A stretch of DNA of 64,000 nucleotides. It comes from Chitinophaga rhizophila (GTDB lineage: Bacteria > Bacteroidota > Bacteroidia > Chitinophagales > Chitinophagaceae). The stretch spans positions 124,001-188,000 of the forward strand of contig NZ_JAICCF010000004.1 of NCBI RefSeq assembly GCF_019492185.1. The letters are read 5' to 3'. The notes under the pieces are model-generated. The model searched no databases, was not told the origin of the DNA, and saw only the letters and a list, made by a program, of their open reading frames with translations. Made by a program: the position numbers and the translations under genes. Shown piece by piece: positions 44,174-54,000 of the stretch (positions are counted from its first letter, which is position 1; each line of letters starts with the position of its first letter).

Positions 44174-47100
44174 TTATTTGCGTTGCAGCGTGATGGACAT
44201 GAGTCCGATGACGACATCGTTGGATAATGTTCTCACGGTAAGGTGCTTTAATACCTTGTCAGGATCGAGCCTGATATCCTGTAATACGGCAGCTCCACCA
44301 TCGATACTACGGCCATATACACCGGGGATGTTCAGCGCTTTGCCGAGGTCATTGCTTACCAGTCCTGACAACAGATGTAGTCTGTATTGACGTGGTGCAT
44401 GCAGTTGGAACGCCAGACTGTCTACATAGTAATCCTGCTCTATGGGTGCCCAGGTATCCGGATTGATAAGGGGGAACTGCTGACGACTGCCATCAGTATA
44501 AGCGATGTCTATATAACCGTTTTCAATCCTGCTTTGCATCTGATTAGTGCTGCCGGCCATCAGTAAGTAGGCATGTGTAGCATTACCGGATAATGGTATG
44601 GTCACACTATCCGGATAATTATCCCATAAGGACGTGTAAACAATGTTTTTACCGGTAGCCGGCGTGCGGAAAGGAATGCCAAGATTTGTACTGTTAATAC
44701 TGTTACGTACCTGGCGCCGTAATCCGGAGTCGTCTATCGTGGCATTGATCAAAGGATGACACCATTCACCAATACCTTGGGTGGGTATCTGGAGGGTGGT
44801 GTAGGGAGGGCGCGGTGTCAGGTATTGGTGATTGAAGATATCTGTAACCGACGCGTTCCAGTGTTCATCCATGTTGACAGGCTCACAGGAGGCAGTGTTG
44901 ACGGCAAGAAAGGCCGGAGATATGACGGGTGCTGGTTTGTCAGATGGATAGTGTATTGCTTTCCACCAGGTGAGCTGTCCTTGTGAGGTGCGCTCAAATC
45001 TGGTACGATTACCATTTCCTTTTGGTAGAGCGATGGAATCGCCCGTCCAGGTAATACGTATATCGCAGGGTTTGGACTGCGGAAAATCTTTTGATGAGAT
45101 ATGGATGGAAATGAAGGGTGCGCCGGCAATAGCGTCAGTAAGGTTCCATTTAGCCGGGAGGCCATTAACGGTGACACCAGAGATCCTATCTCGACGCGCA
45201 GCAAGTTGTAGCTCGAGGTCCATGATCCGGGAAAAGTTGGGCGTGATGATGTAGTGGTCAGTTTCGGATGACTGGCGTGCGGTTCCTGAGTGCCGGAAGC
45301 TGTAGGCAATATCGGGCAGGCTGATGGAGGCGTATGGCCAGTTAGCCGGAAAGCCCGGACGAATCATTAAGCGGCCTTGGAGTGCATCTGGCGTGATGCC
45401 GTAGAGGCCTTGTACAAACAGGCGAGATGCTACACCAATAGCATCACCAAAGTCGCGGTAACACTCGCCTCGGGCAGCGTCGTAAAAGGATACCTGACCG
45501 ATATTACCTGGGCTGCCGCCGAGGTACATACCATCGAGTACGGCACTTTTCAGTAGCAGGAAACCTGCTTCTTTTCTACCCGCCTGGAAGTAGGAAAGCG
45601 CTGTGTGCATGACTTCTTCAAAGGCGACGTTGTTTGTACTCCACACATAGGGCATCCAGTTGCTGGTGGATATTGTATGAAAGCCTTCGTCGGGTAACCC
45701 CGCAGCGCGCACAGGGATATGAGGAATCTCACTATCTATATACCTGGTAGCCTGGTAGTTCTGACGAGGATCGCCTGCCTCGCTGTCAATAGCATGATAT
45801 ATGGTGTAAACACCCGCGCTGGTATGCAGGCGTTTTAGTCCCATGAAGTCCTGGTATTCTGCCCAATGCCCCTGGTCTTTCAGCCATAGTCTGGCATTAA
45901 TAGCCGCATGAATCTTCCGGGCTTCCGTCTGATATGGAAGTGGATCTTCACCTATTTTCTCTGCTATGGCAGCAGCCATGCGAAACGCCCGGTAGTTATA
46001 TGCGGAAGAGTGGGTAACAGCACCGGCGTTATAATACAGTCCGTCGCTGGCCCAGATACAGGCATATGCATCGAATAAGCCGTCGTTATCAGGATCGTAG
46101 TTAAGCTTTTCCCATGCCAGGTGACGGGTCAGTACGGGCCATAACTTACGAGCGTAGGCAGTATCACCTGTCCAGTTCAGATGCCATAAGAGCGCGTCTA
46201 TGTAGACGAGGTTCATATCATAGTGATGCATCTGGTCTGGCCTGTTGGGATTGCGGGCGATGTATCCGTTACTGTATTGTGGGGTACCCCATATTTTAGC
46301 GGAGCGGGCCAGGTGCAGGGCAGTGTCCTGCGCAGGATGAGGGATGGAGTTAGGGACGTTTGTGACCTGACTGGCAGCGAATGCATCAAAGTGACTGCGG
46401 GCACGGTCATGCCATCCCAGGAAGTCGCCTGCGTAGGCAGCACGCCAGCCGGTAAGCGGCATCCGCCAGCCGATAGCACCATGAAGCCATGTTTGTCCGT
46501 CCCAGATGCCGTTAGCAGCAGTAGAAAGAATGCCGCCGACAGGGTTAAGGAAAGCGTCAGGCGTAGAGATCCGGACCCTGGCAGTGAGGTCAGTGCGTGC
46601 TTTTTCGGCGGTGTTAAACAGAGCAGCCCCTGTAGGAGTATCAGTGGAAGCAATTTCCTGTTGCCGTATCAGCATGTAATGCGTAGTAGCATGTGGGCCG
46701 ATAGTCCACTTACAGGAGCTGGAATATACAGGAGTTGACGCAGGTTCAAAGCTATCCGGAGGATCAGCGCCCATGTCGCCGTTACGGTTCAGGCGTGCCG
46801 CCCTGATAGCACTGCAGCCACTCCATAATTGTGTTCCGGCAGGCATATTGGAAGTCGTGATTTTCCATATAGCGCCTTCAGTATCGTGCAAGGCCAGGAC
46901 GGTAATGGTCAGTTGACCATGCCCCCATGAAGGATCGGTGAGTTGATAGGTGCGTTTTCCGCCGGAGTAGGAGGCTTCACATCGGGAGGTGGAATCCAGC
47001 GCAATGGCAGTATGCCTGGGAGTAGCGATGGTAAATCTGATATGCCGGTTGTTTTTAGGCATAAAAGACGCGAATACGGGCCGATCACTGGTTTCCAGTC

Positions 47101-47332
47101 TGTAGGCAGTATGACCGCCGTATAGGGCCCGGGTAAAACGATTAGCCCCGTTTATGCAGACTATACTGTCGCCCGCGGGGCGATAGTGGAGGGTGCGGGG
47201 TGTATTTCGTTTGGCGTCGTTGTAGGAGGTAGACTCAATGAAATCACCGGCTTTTTGTTTCGGAGCAACCTGGGAATAGCCGTGCAGCACGGGGAGCAAA
47301 AGTAGGTAGCTTAATGTCAGTCTGATATTCAT
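44174..47332 (-). CDS. Large secreted DUF4450-type glycoside-hydrolase-like protein
   Basis: 1,052 residues with a signal peptide (MNIRLTLSYLLLLPVLHGYSQ). An N-terminal beta region of about 250 residues precedes a six-hairpin (alpha/alpha)6-type barrel (about 280-680: RMPLTGWRAAYAGDFLGWHDR, LVYIDALLWHLNWTGDTAYARKLWPVL, ARGECYRDFGDAIGVASRLFVQGLYGI), followed by C-terminal beta domains. The overall design is that of DUF4450 proteins in Bacteroidota glycan loci and resembles GH95/GH78-like enzymes. The likely role is hydrolysis of a complex plant glycan together with the GH105 enzyme downstream. Catalytic residues cannot be assigned from sequence alone. The family name is recalled from the ARGECYRDFGD block, so treat it as moderately certain. 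Confidence 0.75.
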   Translation of the reverse strand: MNIRLTLSYLLLLPVLHGYSQVAPKQKAGDFIESTSYNDAKRNTPRTLHYRPAGDSIVCINGANRFTRALYGGHTAYRLETSDRPVFASFMPKNNRHIRFTIATPRHTAIALDSTSRCEASYSGGKRTYQLTDPSWGHGQLTITVLALHDTEGAIWKITTSNMPAGTQLWSGCSAIRAARLNRNGDMGADPPDSFEPASTPVYSSSCKWTIGPHATTHYMLIRQQEIASTDTPTGAALFNTAEKARTDLTARVRISTPDAFLNPVGGILSTAANGIWDGQTWLHGAIGWRMPLTGWRAAYAGDFLGWHDRARSHFDAFAASQVTNVPNSIPHPAQDTALHLARSAKIWGTPQYSNGYIARNPNRPDQMHHYDMNLVYIDALLWHLNWTGDTAYARKLWPVLTRHLAWEKLNYDPDNDGLFDAYACIWASDGLYYNAGAVTHSSAYNYRAFRMAAAIAEKIGEDPLPYQTEARKIHAAINARLWLKDQGHWAEYQDFMGLKRLHTSAGVYTIYHAIDSEAGDPRQNYQATRYIDSEIPHIPVRAAGLPDEGFHTISTSNWMPYVWSTNNVAFEEVMHTALSYFQAGRKEAGFLLLKSAVLDGMYLGGSPGNIGQVSFYDAARGECYRDFGDAIGVASRLFVQGLYGITPDALQGRLMIRPGFPANWPYASISLPDIAYSFRHSGTARQSSETDHYIITPNFSRIMDLELQLAARRDRISGVTVNGLPAKWNLTDAIAGAPFISIHISSKDFPQSKPCDIRITWTGDSIALPKGNGNRTRFERTSQGQLTWWKAIHYPSDKPAPVISPAFLAVNTASCEPVNMDEHWNASVTDIFNHQYLTPRPPYTTLQIPTQGIGEWCHPLINATIDDSGLRRQVRNSINSTNLGIPFRTPATGKNIVYTSLWDNYPDSVTIPLSGNATHAYLLMAGSTNQMQSRIENGYIDIAYTDGSRQQFPLINPDTWAPIEQDYYVDSLAFQLHAPRQYRLHLLSGLVSNDLGKALNIPGVYGRSIDGGAAVLQDIRLDPDKVLKHLTVRTLSNDVVIGLMSITLQRK

Positions 47333-47825
47333 TTATACAAGCATCTGGTTAAACCGGTAGTTAATGTCAGCGGGCAGCGTTGTAAACCGGCGGGTCTGTG
47401 ATTGATAATGTGTCTTACTTTTCCTGGCGGCAGGAGGGTAGCAAGTATTGAACTGGTCTGTCTGGGATGAAGGGCAGTCAGCAGCAGAGATACCAATGAG
47501 ATATCAGGAGCGCTGCTGATGTTTCATACCGTGGAAGTTACTTTATTTGATATTAGAGCTGTGTTTACAGCTTGTTTAGTGTCTATAAGACAATATAACG
47601 TAGTTTCAAATATAGTAAATTTTACACCTGCCGTCAAAGACATTCTGATGGGGGGAGCAGCTGGGGGTAGGAGTCAATAGGCGGTTAGCAGGAGGAGTTG
47701 TGAAGGGCAGGAGTAAGGGCCGTGAATGTGGCGCAGACGGCGGGATTGTTATGAGGAAAAGTGCGGGGAACAGGCGGGAAGTATCGAAGGCGGAGAAGCG
47801 TATTTCTAGGAATGGAAAAGATTTT
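47333..47825. other. Intergenic region with a G-biased stretch
   Basis: About 490 bases without a credible gene. The part from about 47645 to 47815 is strikingly rich in G on the plus strand (runs such as GGGGGGAG and CTGGGGGTAGG) and poor in C. ORFs called on the minus strand here run through the tRNA and are not real genes. Confidence 0.5.
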
Positions 47826-47856
47826 TTTGATAAATAAGGGTGTTTTCCTATTTTTG
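47826..47856 (+). promoter_or_regulatory. Promoter of tRNA-Arg copy 5
   Basis: TTTG at 47826-47829, 19 bases, TATTTTTG at 47849-47856; the tRNA starts 20 bases later. Confidence 0.85.
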
Positions 47857-47875
47857 CAGTCCGATTCAAGGGAAT

Positions 47876-47949
47876 GGCTCCGTAGCTCAACTGAATAGAG
47901 CATCTGACTACGGATCAGAAGGTTTCTGGTTTGAATCCAGACGGGGTCA
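47876..47949 (+). tRNA. tRNA-Arg(ACG), copy 5
   Basis: 74 bases. Same as copies 1-3 except for the acceptor stem (GGCTCCG/CGGGGTC), where changes on both sides keep the pairing. Anticodon ACG. Confidence 0.95.
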
Positions 47950-47957
47950 CAAAACGG

Positions 47958-47992
47958 AAGAGGTTGTATCTGATGATACAACCTCTTTTTTT
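47958..47992 (+). terminator. Terminator after tRNA-Arg copy 5
   Basis: Hairpin AGAGGTTGTATC / GATACAACCTCT with a TGAT loop, followed by a run of seven T. Confidence 0.92.
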
Positions 47993-48183
47993 ATTACGGT
48001 TGGATGATTTATATGCAATGACGCAGGCACACCAGCTGACTAATATGACTTGCCGCAATGGTTGCGGGCAACTTCTAATGTCAATCTTCCTCTACCCCAT
48101 TTACTTAAAAGTTAAAATAAAAGACGCATTTTTACAAACTGCCGCATTTCATTTGGTGTAGCTTTGGCTTTAAATTGAATACC

Positions 48184-48576
48184 ATGATAAAATTTGGATA
48201 TACGATTCTTTATGTAGCGGATGTAAGTAAGGCAGTTGAATTTTATACATCAGCTTTTGGTTTAGAGAAGAAATTTATTTCTCCGGATAATGACTATGCG
48301 GAATTGTTGACAGGAGAGACGGCATTGGCATTTATATCGAGAGAGCTGGGACATGCGAATCTGAAAGAGGGCTTTGTGCCTAGCAGGCTTGCCGACAAAC
48401 CTTTTGGGATAGAGTTAGGGTTTGTAACAACAAACGTGAGCGAAGTGATTGAATCGGCTGTTAGCAAGGGTGCAGTATTGGTAGAATCACCTAAAGAGAA
48501 ACCCTGGGGGCAGACCGTGGCATATGTACGCGACATTGATGGTTTCTTAATTGAGATTTGTACGCCTGTTGGCTGA
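48184..48576 (+). CDS. VOC-family (glyoxalase/bleomycin-resistance-like) protein
   Basis: 130 residues from ATG 48184 (MIKFGYTILYVADVSKAVEF). Two beta-alpha-beta-beta-beta modules typical of the VOC superfamily: AVEFYTSAFGLEKKF (about 14-28) and VAYVRDIDGFLIEICTP at the end (the Glu in EIC is a usual metal ligand). Members include glyoxalases, dioxygenases and antibiotic-binding proteins; the substrate cannot be named. Single gene; a hairpin at 48621-48642 follows. Confidence 0.93.
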   Translation: MIKFGYTILYVADVSKAVEFYTSAFGLEKKFISPDNDYAELLTGETALAFISRELGHANLKEGFVPSRLADKPFGIELGFVTTNVSEVIESAVSKGAVLVESPKEKPWGQTVAYVRDIDGFLIEICTPVG

Positions 48577-48620
48577 TAGCCGGTTGGTTATAATGGGGGA
48601 AATAGTGTATTAAAAGAGGA

Positions 48621-48642
48621 GCCGGTGAGGAAACTCACCGGC
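48621..48642. terminator. Strong hairpin after the VOC gene
   Basis: Perfect GCCGGTGAG / CTCACCGGC with GAAA loop between convergent genes. The T-run is poor on both sides, so terminator function is likely but not certain. Confidence 0.6.
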
Positions 48643-48765
48643 CATAAGATTACTAGCTAAATAACTGAGGTTAACTTGACAATGGACAGATGAAAAATCA
48701 TTACAAATCAAAATGGTTCTTTCGAGGAGAAAATAGAGTTTTCATCTGATGTTTGTACATGGGAA

Positions 48766-49875
48766 TTATTTTAAATGGTATACACCTTTGATTATATTTA
48801 GTTCCATTCGATGTGGCAATTGGTTAATAAAGTCCTTCTCGTCTTCAGTGCGGACGATATTTAATCGGCCCATACCATTGGGAAAGTCCCGGTCTATAGA
48901 CAGTTGCTTTCCATAGAAGCTTTCAAAAGCATTTTCCACATCGCTTTTACTGGCATTCACGAAGAAGAGTACATTTTCCTTCCAGGAAGTGACCTCTTTC
49001 TGATCAAATTTCTGAACGAGGTAATGTCCTTGTTTGTAGATGCCTTTGTCACCGGCACCCAGTTGGGTGTTAATGCCGTTGTCGTTCATCCTGACGCTGC
49101 CGGATACTACCGCTACGCTTGGACTGCCTTTGGTGAAGGTATTAATGTTAAACGCAGTGCCCAGTACTTCAACTTTTCCCGTAGGGTGTTGAACAATGAA
49201 TGGCCGGCCGGGTTCGGAAGCAATGTCACAGTATGCTTCACCATCAATGAAGATGTCTCTTTGTTTTCCTGTGAATTTTTTAGGAAAAGTGATCCTGGAG
49301 CCTGCGTTTGCAACAATACCACTTCCATCTGGCAGGGTAATGCGGCATATCTTTTTAAATCCTGTTTGTATTTCGAGTTGATGTCTTGTGAACATGCCTC
49401 GGGGCACATTCAGTAATTTATCATCAGCATAAATTTCTCCGTTATTGGATAATCTAAGTGTTTCGTTTTGCAGTGTTATCCAACTTTCCCCGTCAAACAG
49501 ATAAGTGGCATTATTATCTTTCTGTGCGAGGGCAGGAATCTTGTTAGTATAGTTGTTGTAAGCTGTTATACCTAGTATAATCATAGCCAGTAAGCAGGCA
49601 GCGATCAGTGGCACACGGATTCTTACGTACAGGCTGCTTCTTTTACTTCTATCTATTGCGTTGGCCATTGAAATAATCTTCCTGGCTGATGTATGCATTT
49701 CCTCTTTTGTTTCTCTCCGGATTGAACCCAAAGACTTGTACAGTTCTGCGGATAGCATATTAACAGCCGGATCTACTTCTCTCAGCTTATTCAGAAGAAC
49801 CTGTTCTTCCGGTGTGATAGTATCTGCTATCTCTGCAATGATGAGGGCTTCAAGTTCCAGGGGCATATTTTCCAT
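48766..49875 (-). CDS. FecR-family anti-sigma factor
   Basis: 369 residues: a cytoplasmic N-terminal domain (about 1-85), one membrane helix (VPLIAACLLAMIILGITAYN, about 88-107), a periplasmic FecR domain (about 165-265, RQDIFIDGEAYCDIA and GKVEVLGTAFNINTF) and a C-terminal DUF4974-like domain (DVENAFESFYGKQLSID). It holds the ECF sigma factor encoded just upstream until the STN domain of the SusC transporter (51029) signals ligand uptake. 54 bases after the sigma gene on the same strand. Confidence 0.95.
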   Translation of the reverse strand: MENMPLELEALIIAEIADTITPEEQVLLNKLREVDPAVNMLSAELYKSLGSIRRETKEEMHTSARKIISMANAIDRSKRSSLYVRIRVPLIAACLLAMIILGITAYNNYTNKIPALAQKDNNATYLFDGESWITLQNETLRLSNNGEIYADDKLLNVPRGMFTRHQLEIQTGFKKICRITLPDGSGIVANAGSRITFPKKFTGKQRDIFIDGEAYCDIASEPGRPFIVQHPTGKVEVLGTAFNINTFTKGSPSVAVVSGSVRMNDNGINTQLGAGDKGIYKQGHYLVQKFDQKEVTSWKENVLFFVNASKSDVENAFESFYGKQLSIDRDFPNGMGRLNIVRTEDEKDFINQLPHRMELNIIKGVYHLK

Positions 49876-49929
49876 GGTTGTGTAATTAAAAGACAGAACT
49901 AAAGTTGAAAATTGATGAAGAAGAGGGAA

Positions 49930-50463
49930 TTATTTTTTTAGAATTTCTTTTAGCTTCTTCGTTGACGAGACGATAATGCCACGCAATGCGGGAACAGTAA
50001 TGCCCATCTCTTTAGCAACTTCCTGTTGTTTTCGTCCTTCCAGATATACTTTTCTCAGGGCGTCAGCCCTTGTTGGAGAAAGATATTTATCTAAGGCAGG
50101 TATGAGTTGTTCAACCAATGAATAATTTGTAGCTGTTGGATCATCGAAAAGGGGAGCGTTCTGAAAATATTTCTTTTCTCGGGACTGATCGGTCTTTTTC
50201 TTGTCTATCTTGTTTAGCGCGCGGTTATGAGCTGCTTTTATTAGATAAAAGCGCCAGTCTTTTATTTCCGGTAATTTCGCACGTTTGACCCAGAGATACA
50301 TGAAGACCTCCTGTACGACATCCTCGGCTTCCTGTGGGTTACTGAGTTTTGATGTTACATACAGGCGGACCTGGTGTGAGTATTTTTCATATAATGTACT
50401 CAATGCTTCTTCACTGCCTTGCCGTAGCGACGACAGTAGTATGGCATCCCCGATGTTCTCCAT
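49930..50463 (-). CDS. ECF-type RNA polymerase sigma factor (FecI-like)
   Basis: About 177 residues if started at MENIGDAILLSSLRQGSEEA (50463); an in-frame ATG at 50553 would add 30 residues and cannot be excluded. Region 2 is LYEKYSHQVRLYVTSKL ... EAEDVVQEVFMYLW, region 4 is LRKVYLEGRKQQEVAKEMGI ... ALRGIIVSSTKKLKE. The sigma/FecR pair is divergent from susC (51029), an arrangement expected to control that operon by trans-envelope signalling. Confidence 0.93.
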   Translation of the reverse strand: MENIGDAILLSSLRQGSEEALSTLYEKYSHQVRLYVTSKLSNPQEAEDVVQEVFMYLWVKRAKLPEIKDWRFYLIKAAHNRALNKIDKKKTDQSREKKYFQNAPLFDDPTATNYSLVEQLIPALDKYLSPTRADALRKVYLEGRKQQEVAKEMGITVPALRGIIVSSTKKLKEILKK

Positions 50464-50553
50464 AGATCTCAAGTTGTTTAGCTTGTTTAAGAAAGACACC
50501 ATTCCCTGGGTGTTTTTCGGATCTCTTAAAAGATATAACTGAAAGGTCAGCAT

Positions 50554-51028
50554 GAGGGAGGATACCTAAAAGCAACCCTCAAATTGGCATTTCGATCACT
50601 CGGCGATAAATCCTCATAGATCATTCGTATTTTTGTAGCTATACTTATTTCCCAACGTGTACTAGACATTTATGCGACTAATTTTATGTTCCGGTTATTC
50701 GTTTCCAGGGTTTTCCATAGGTAGTAACAATTAGTTACTATGAGGGACTTTCCTAATTAAGGCAAAACTAAATAGCCCTTTCGATCAAAATGACCTCATT
50801 TTATTATTTTTTTAATCGGACTAAATAACTTAGCTTGATTCTGACACTCTCAATTTAAACATAGCTGTTACGCAAAGCAGAGATTACTATGGGAATATTC
50901 CTAATATATGAACCATTAGACATCAACTAGACACGAACAACCGAATGTATCCTCGGCGCATAAATTTCTACGTATACACAGTCATTTAACTGCATCCGCT
51001 TTGTCGTTAAACAGGGGAATTTTACTGA
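50554..51028. other. Divergent regulatory region between sigma factor and susC
   Basis: About 475 bases without a gene. It holds a perfect inverted repeat (50722-50740), a TATTTTTG box on the plus strand (50628-50635) without a well-placed TTTG, and an AT-rich remainder. The ECF-dependent promoter must lie here but has no recognisable consensus. Confidence 0.55.
50722..50740. promoter_or_regulatory. Perfect inverted repeat, candidate operator
   Basis: TAGTAAC-AATTA-GTTACTA, 7-base arms with a 5-base centre, roughly midway between the sigma gene and susC. Possible binding site for a dimeric regulator; no regulator is assigned. Confidence 0.4.
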
Positions 51029-54000
51029 ATGAAGGACTTTTATATTTCTGACATGCGACTTCAGAAGAAATATGCCAGCATCTCATTTCTCTTCCTGCTA
51101 TTTCCATTACTATTCATTGCGATTAAAACGCAGTCACAGCATCAAAATTCAGTACTGGATACTAAGTATGTAACGGTTAACAAGCACCACGTACCGTTTG
51201 CCGATATCCTATCTGCACTGGAGCAGCAAACAGGCCTGCTGTTAAATACTGCCCGTGATGGCAGAGAGCTGGCCAGTCTGCACGTACAACAGGAAACATT
51301 AAGGGCCGCACTGGATAAATTGTTTGGAAAAGACCAGATGGAGTACATTCTCCTGGAGAAGTCCCGGGTGGTAAAGATCGTGCCCAGAGGGCAAGGTCAT
51401 AATAACGGGAATAATACGAAAGGGAATGAAAATGAGCAGGTTGTTTCTCCAGATCGTTCGGTATATCATATATCGGGTCACGTGAAAGATGAAACAGGCA
51501 TATATCTTCCAGGTGCAACGATTCATGTAAAAGGGAAAAAAGATGGGGCCCGAACAGATTCCACTGGCGCATTTACATTGGTAACCAGTGAGTCCAGGCC
51601 ACGTTTGCAGGTATCCTATGTGGGTTATGAGACGCTTGAAAAATTCGTTGAGCCTGGCAGTGGAATTACACTGGTGCTGAAACAGGGCAATCGTGGTTTG
51701 GACGAAGTCACAATAGTAGGTTATATGGATAATTCCAGAAGATATACAGCCGGGTCCGTATCCAGGATTACAGCCGCTGAAATTGAGGGGCATCCAATCG
51801 GAAATCCGCTTTTGTCGCTACAGGGCAGAGTACCTGGAATGGTGATCACACAATCAAGTGGCATTGCCGGATCTTCCATACGGGTGAATCTAAGGGGAAC
51901 CAACTCGCTGTTTAATGGTTCTGACCCGCTTTATATAGTCAATGGCGCTCAGCTACCGATTAACAGTGAACAGATTAATCTTTTATCATCAGTTGCTTCT
52001 CAGAATGAGAATGGGGGGATAAGCCCCTTCTCGCTTTTTGGTCTGACAGATATTGAATCAATAGACATTCAGAAGGATGCGGTTGCGACTGCTGCTTATG
52101 GTAGCAGGGGCGCAAACGGGGTAGTACATATTACCACGAAAAGGCCGGATTCCGGCAGGTTAAAAGTAACCGTCAATTATATGCAGGGTGTTAGTAATGT
52201 GTCCCACCATCTACACCTGCTCAACACACAGCAGTACCTGGGGATGCGCAGAGAGGCATTTAAAAACGACGGGTTGATTCTCAATGACAGGCCAGGGAAT
52301 CCAGGATATGCTTATGACCTTCTTCTTTGGGACACCATGAGGTATACTAATTGGCAAAAAATGCTGACCGGCAGGAGCGCCGCATTACGGGACTTCAATA
52401 TTGGCGTATCCGGAGGAAGCAAGACTACGCGGGTATTGTTGAGTACAGGGATCTATAGAGAAGGCGCTGTTTATTCAAAGGATATGTCTTATTTGCGCAG
52501 CAACATTAACCTGGCACTAAACCATGAGTCCCGCGATTCAAGTTTTAACTTAGGCATTTATGCTAATTATTCAATAGATAATAATCAGCTATTCAATCCT
52601 ACTACAAATGGAGAGTTTTTACCACCCAATGCACCTAAACCTTACGACGAGCGTAATAAGCTGGTATGGGAAGAGAAAGGTGAAATGTTTGCCAACCCCC
52701 TGGCCGAGCTATTAAAACGCTATTCCATTGTAAAGAATAACCTGATTGTCAATGTAGCCCCTTCATATGAATTATTCCGTCATTTCAAAGTGAAGGCAAA
52801 TATCGCTTTCTCAGGTATAAATGTGTATGAAAATAGTACAGTACCGATAGCCGCACAAAACCCCTACGCGGACAGTACTATTACTGGCAGCTCCTCATTT
52901 GCAACCGGCAGATACAAGAGTATAATGATCGACAATATGGCCGAATATGCGATTCATTCGAGGTTCGGAGATATTATGTTGTTGGCAGGGTATTCTTATC
53001 AGTTTGCCAGGTCCAATACATCTATTATTACGGGATTAGGATACACTAATGATGCGGATCTTCGTTTTAAAGAAAGAGCGCCTGTAAAAACAGCAGAGTT
53101 ACGTGATCCGAATGAATACAGGTATGGGGCACTATTTTCCCAGCTCAATTATCGTTATCACCAGAAGTATATCCTTGACATGACTTTCCGCCGGGATGGA
53201 AGTAGTAAATTCAGTCCGGAGCGGCGTTTCGGTAGCTTCTGGGCTGCGGGTGCTGCCTGGATATTTTCAAAGGAAGCATTCTTCGCACATTTCGATAGCT
53301 GGCTGCGATATGGTAAACTCAGAGGAAGTATGGGTGTGACAGGAAATGACAAGATTGCAAACTACAAATACCTGGATACCTGGTCGCCCATACCATCCGG
53401 CCCTTATCAGGGTATACCCGGACTTGCTCCAGACGCTCTATATAACCCGGCTTACTCTTGGGAGACCTGCCGTAAAACAGAGTTGGGCCTTGAGATGGAG
53501 TTTGTGCCAGCGGCAATGTTCCTTTCAGCCGCTTACTTTTCAAATGTTAGTTCCGATCAGCTGGTGAAATATAATCTGCTCGTGCAGACTGGCTTTAACA
53601 GTATACTCAAAAACATTGATGCAGATATACTGAACCGCGGCTGGGAGTTTACATTTGACGCAACACTCCTGAAAACAAATCGAATGAAGCTGTCTGCAGG
53701 ACTTAATTTTACTATTCCTGAGAACAGACTGCTGACGTTCCAGGATCTGAAGAAGTCATCTTACAATGATACCTATGTCCTTGGGCAATCCGTAAGGGTA
53801 TTGAACCGCCTTCGTTCAGACGGTATAGATCCTAAAACGGGCACATTTATTATCAGGGATAAAGATGGTAACGGTATTTATAACGGTGCGGATTATGAGG
53901 TGATTGGGCATCTTGATCCTGACTGGTATGGTAGTCTTCGTTTGGGGCTGGAATGGAAAAGACTAAGTATTATGGTACTCAGTGATTTCAGAAAACAGAT

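Noticed and set aside
47606-47981. Two minus-strand ORFs of 94-98 codons
   Set aside because: Both run through the tRNA-Arg gene at 47876 and the C-rich complement of the G-biased stretch; no start signal or protein-like pattern.
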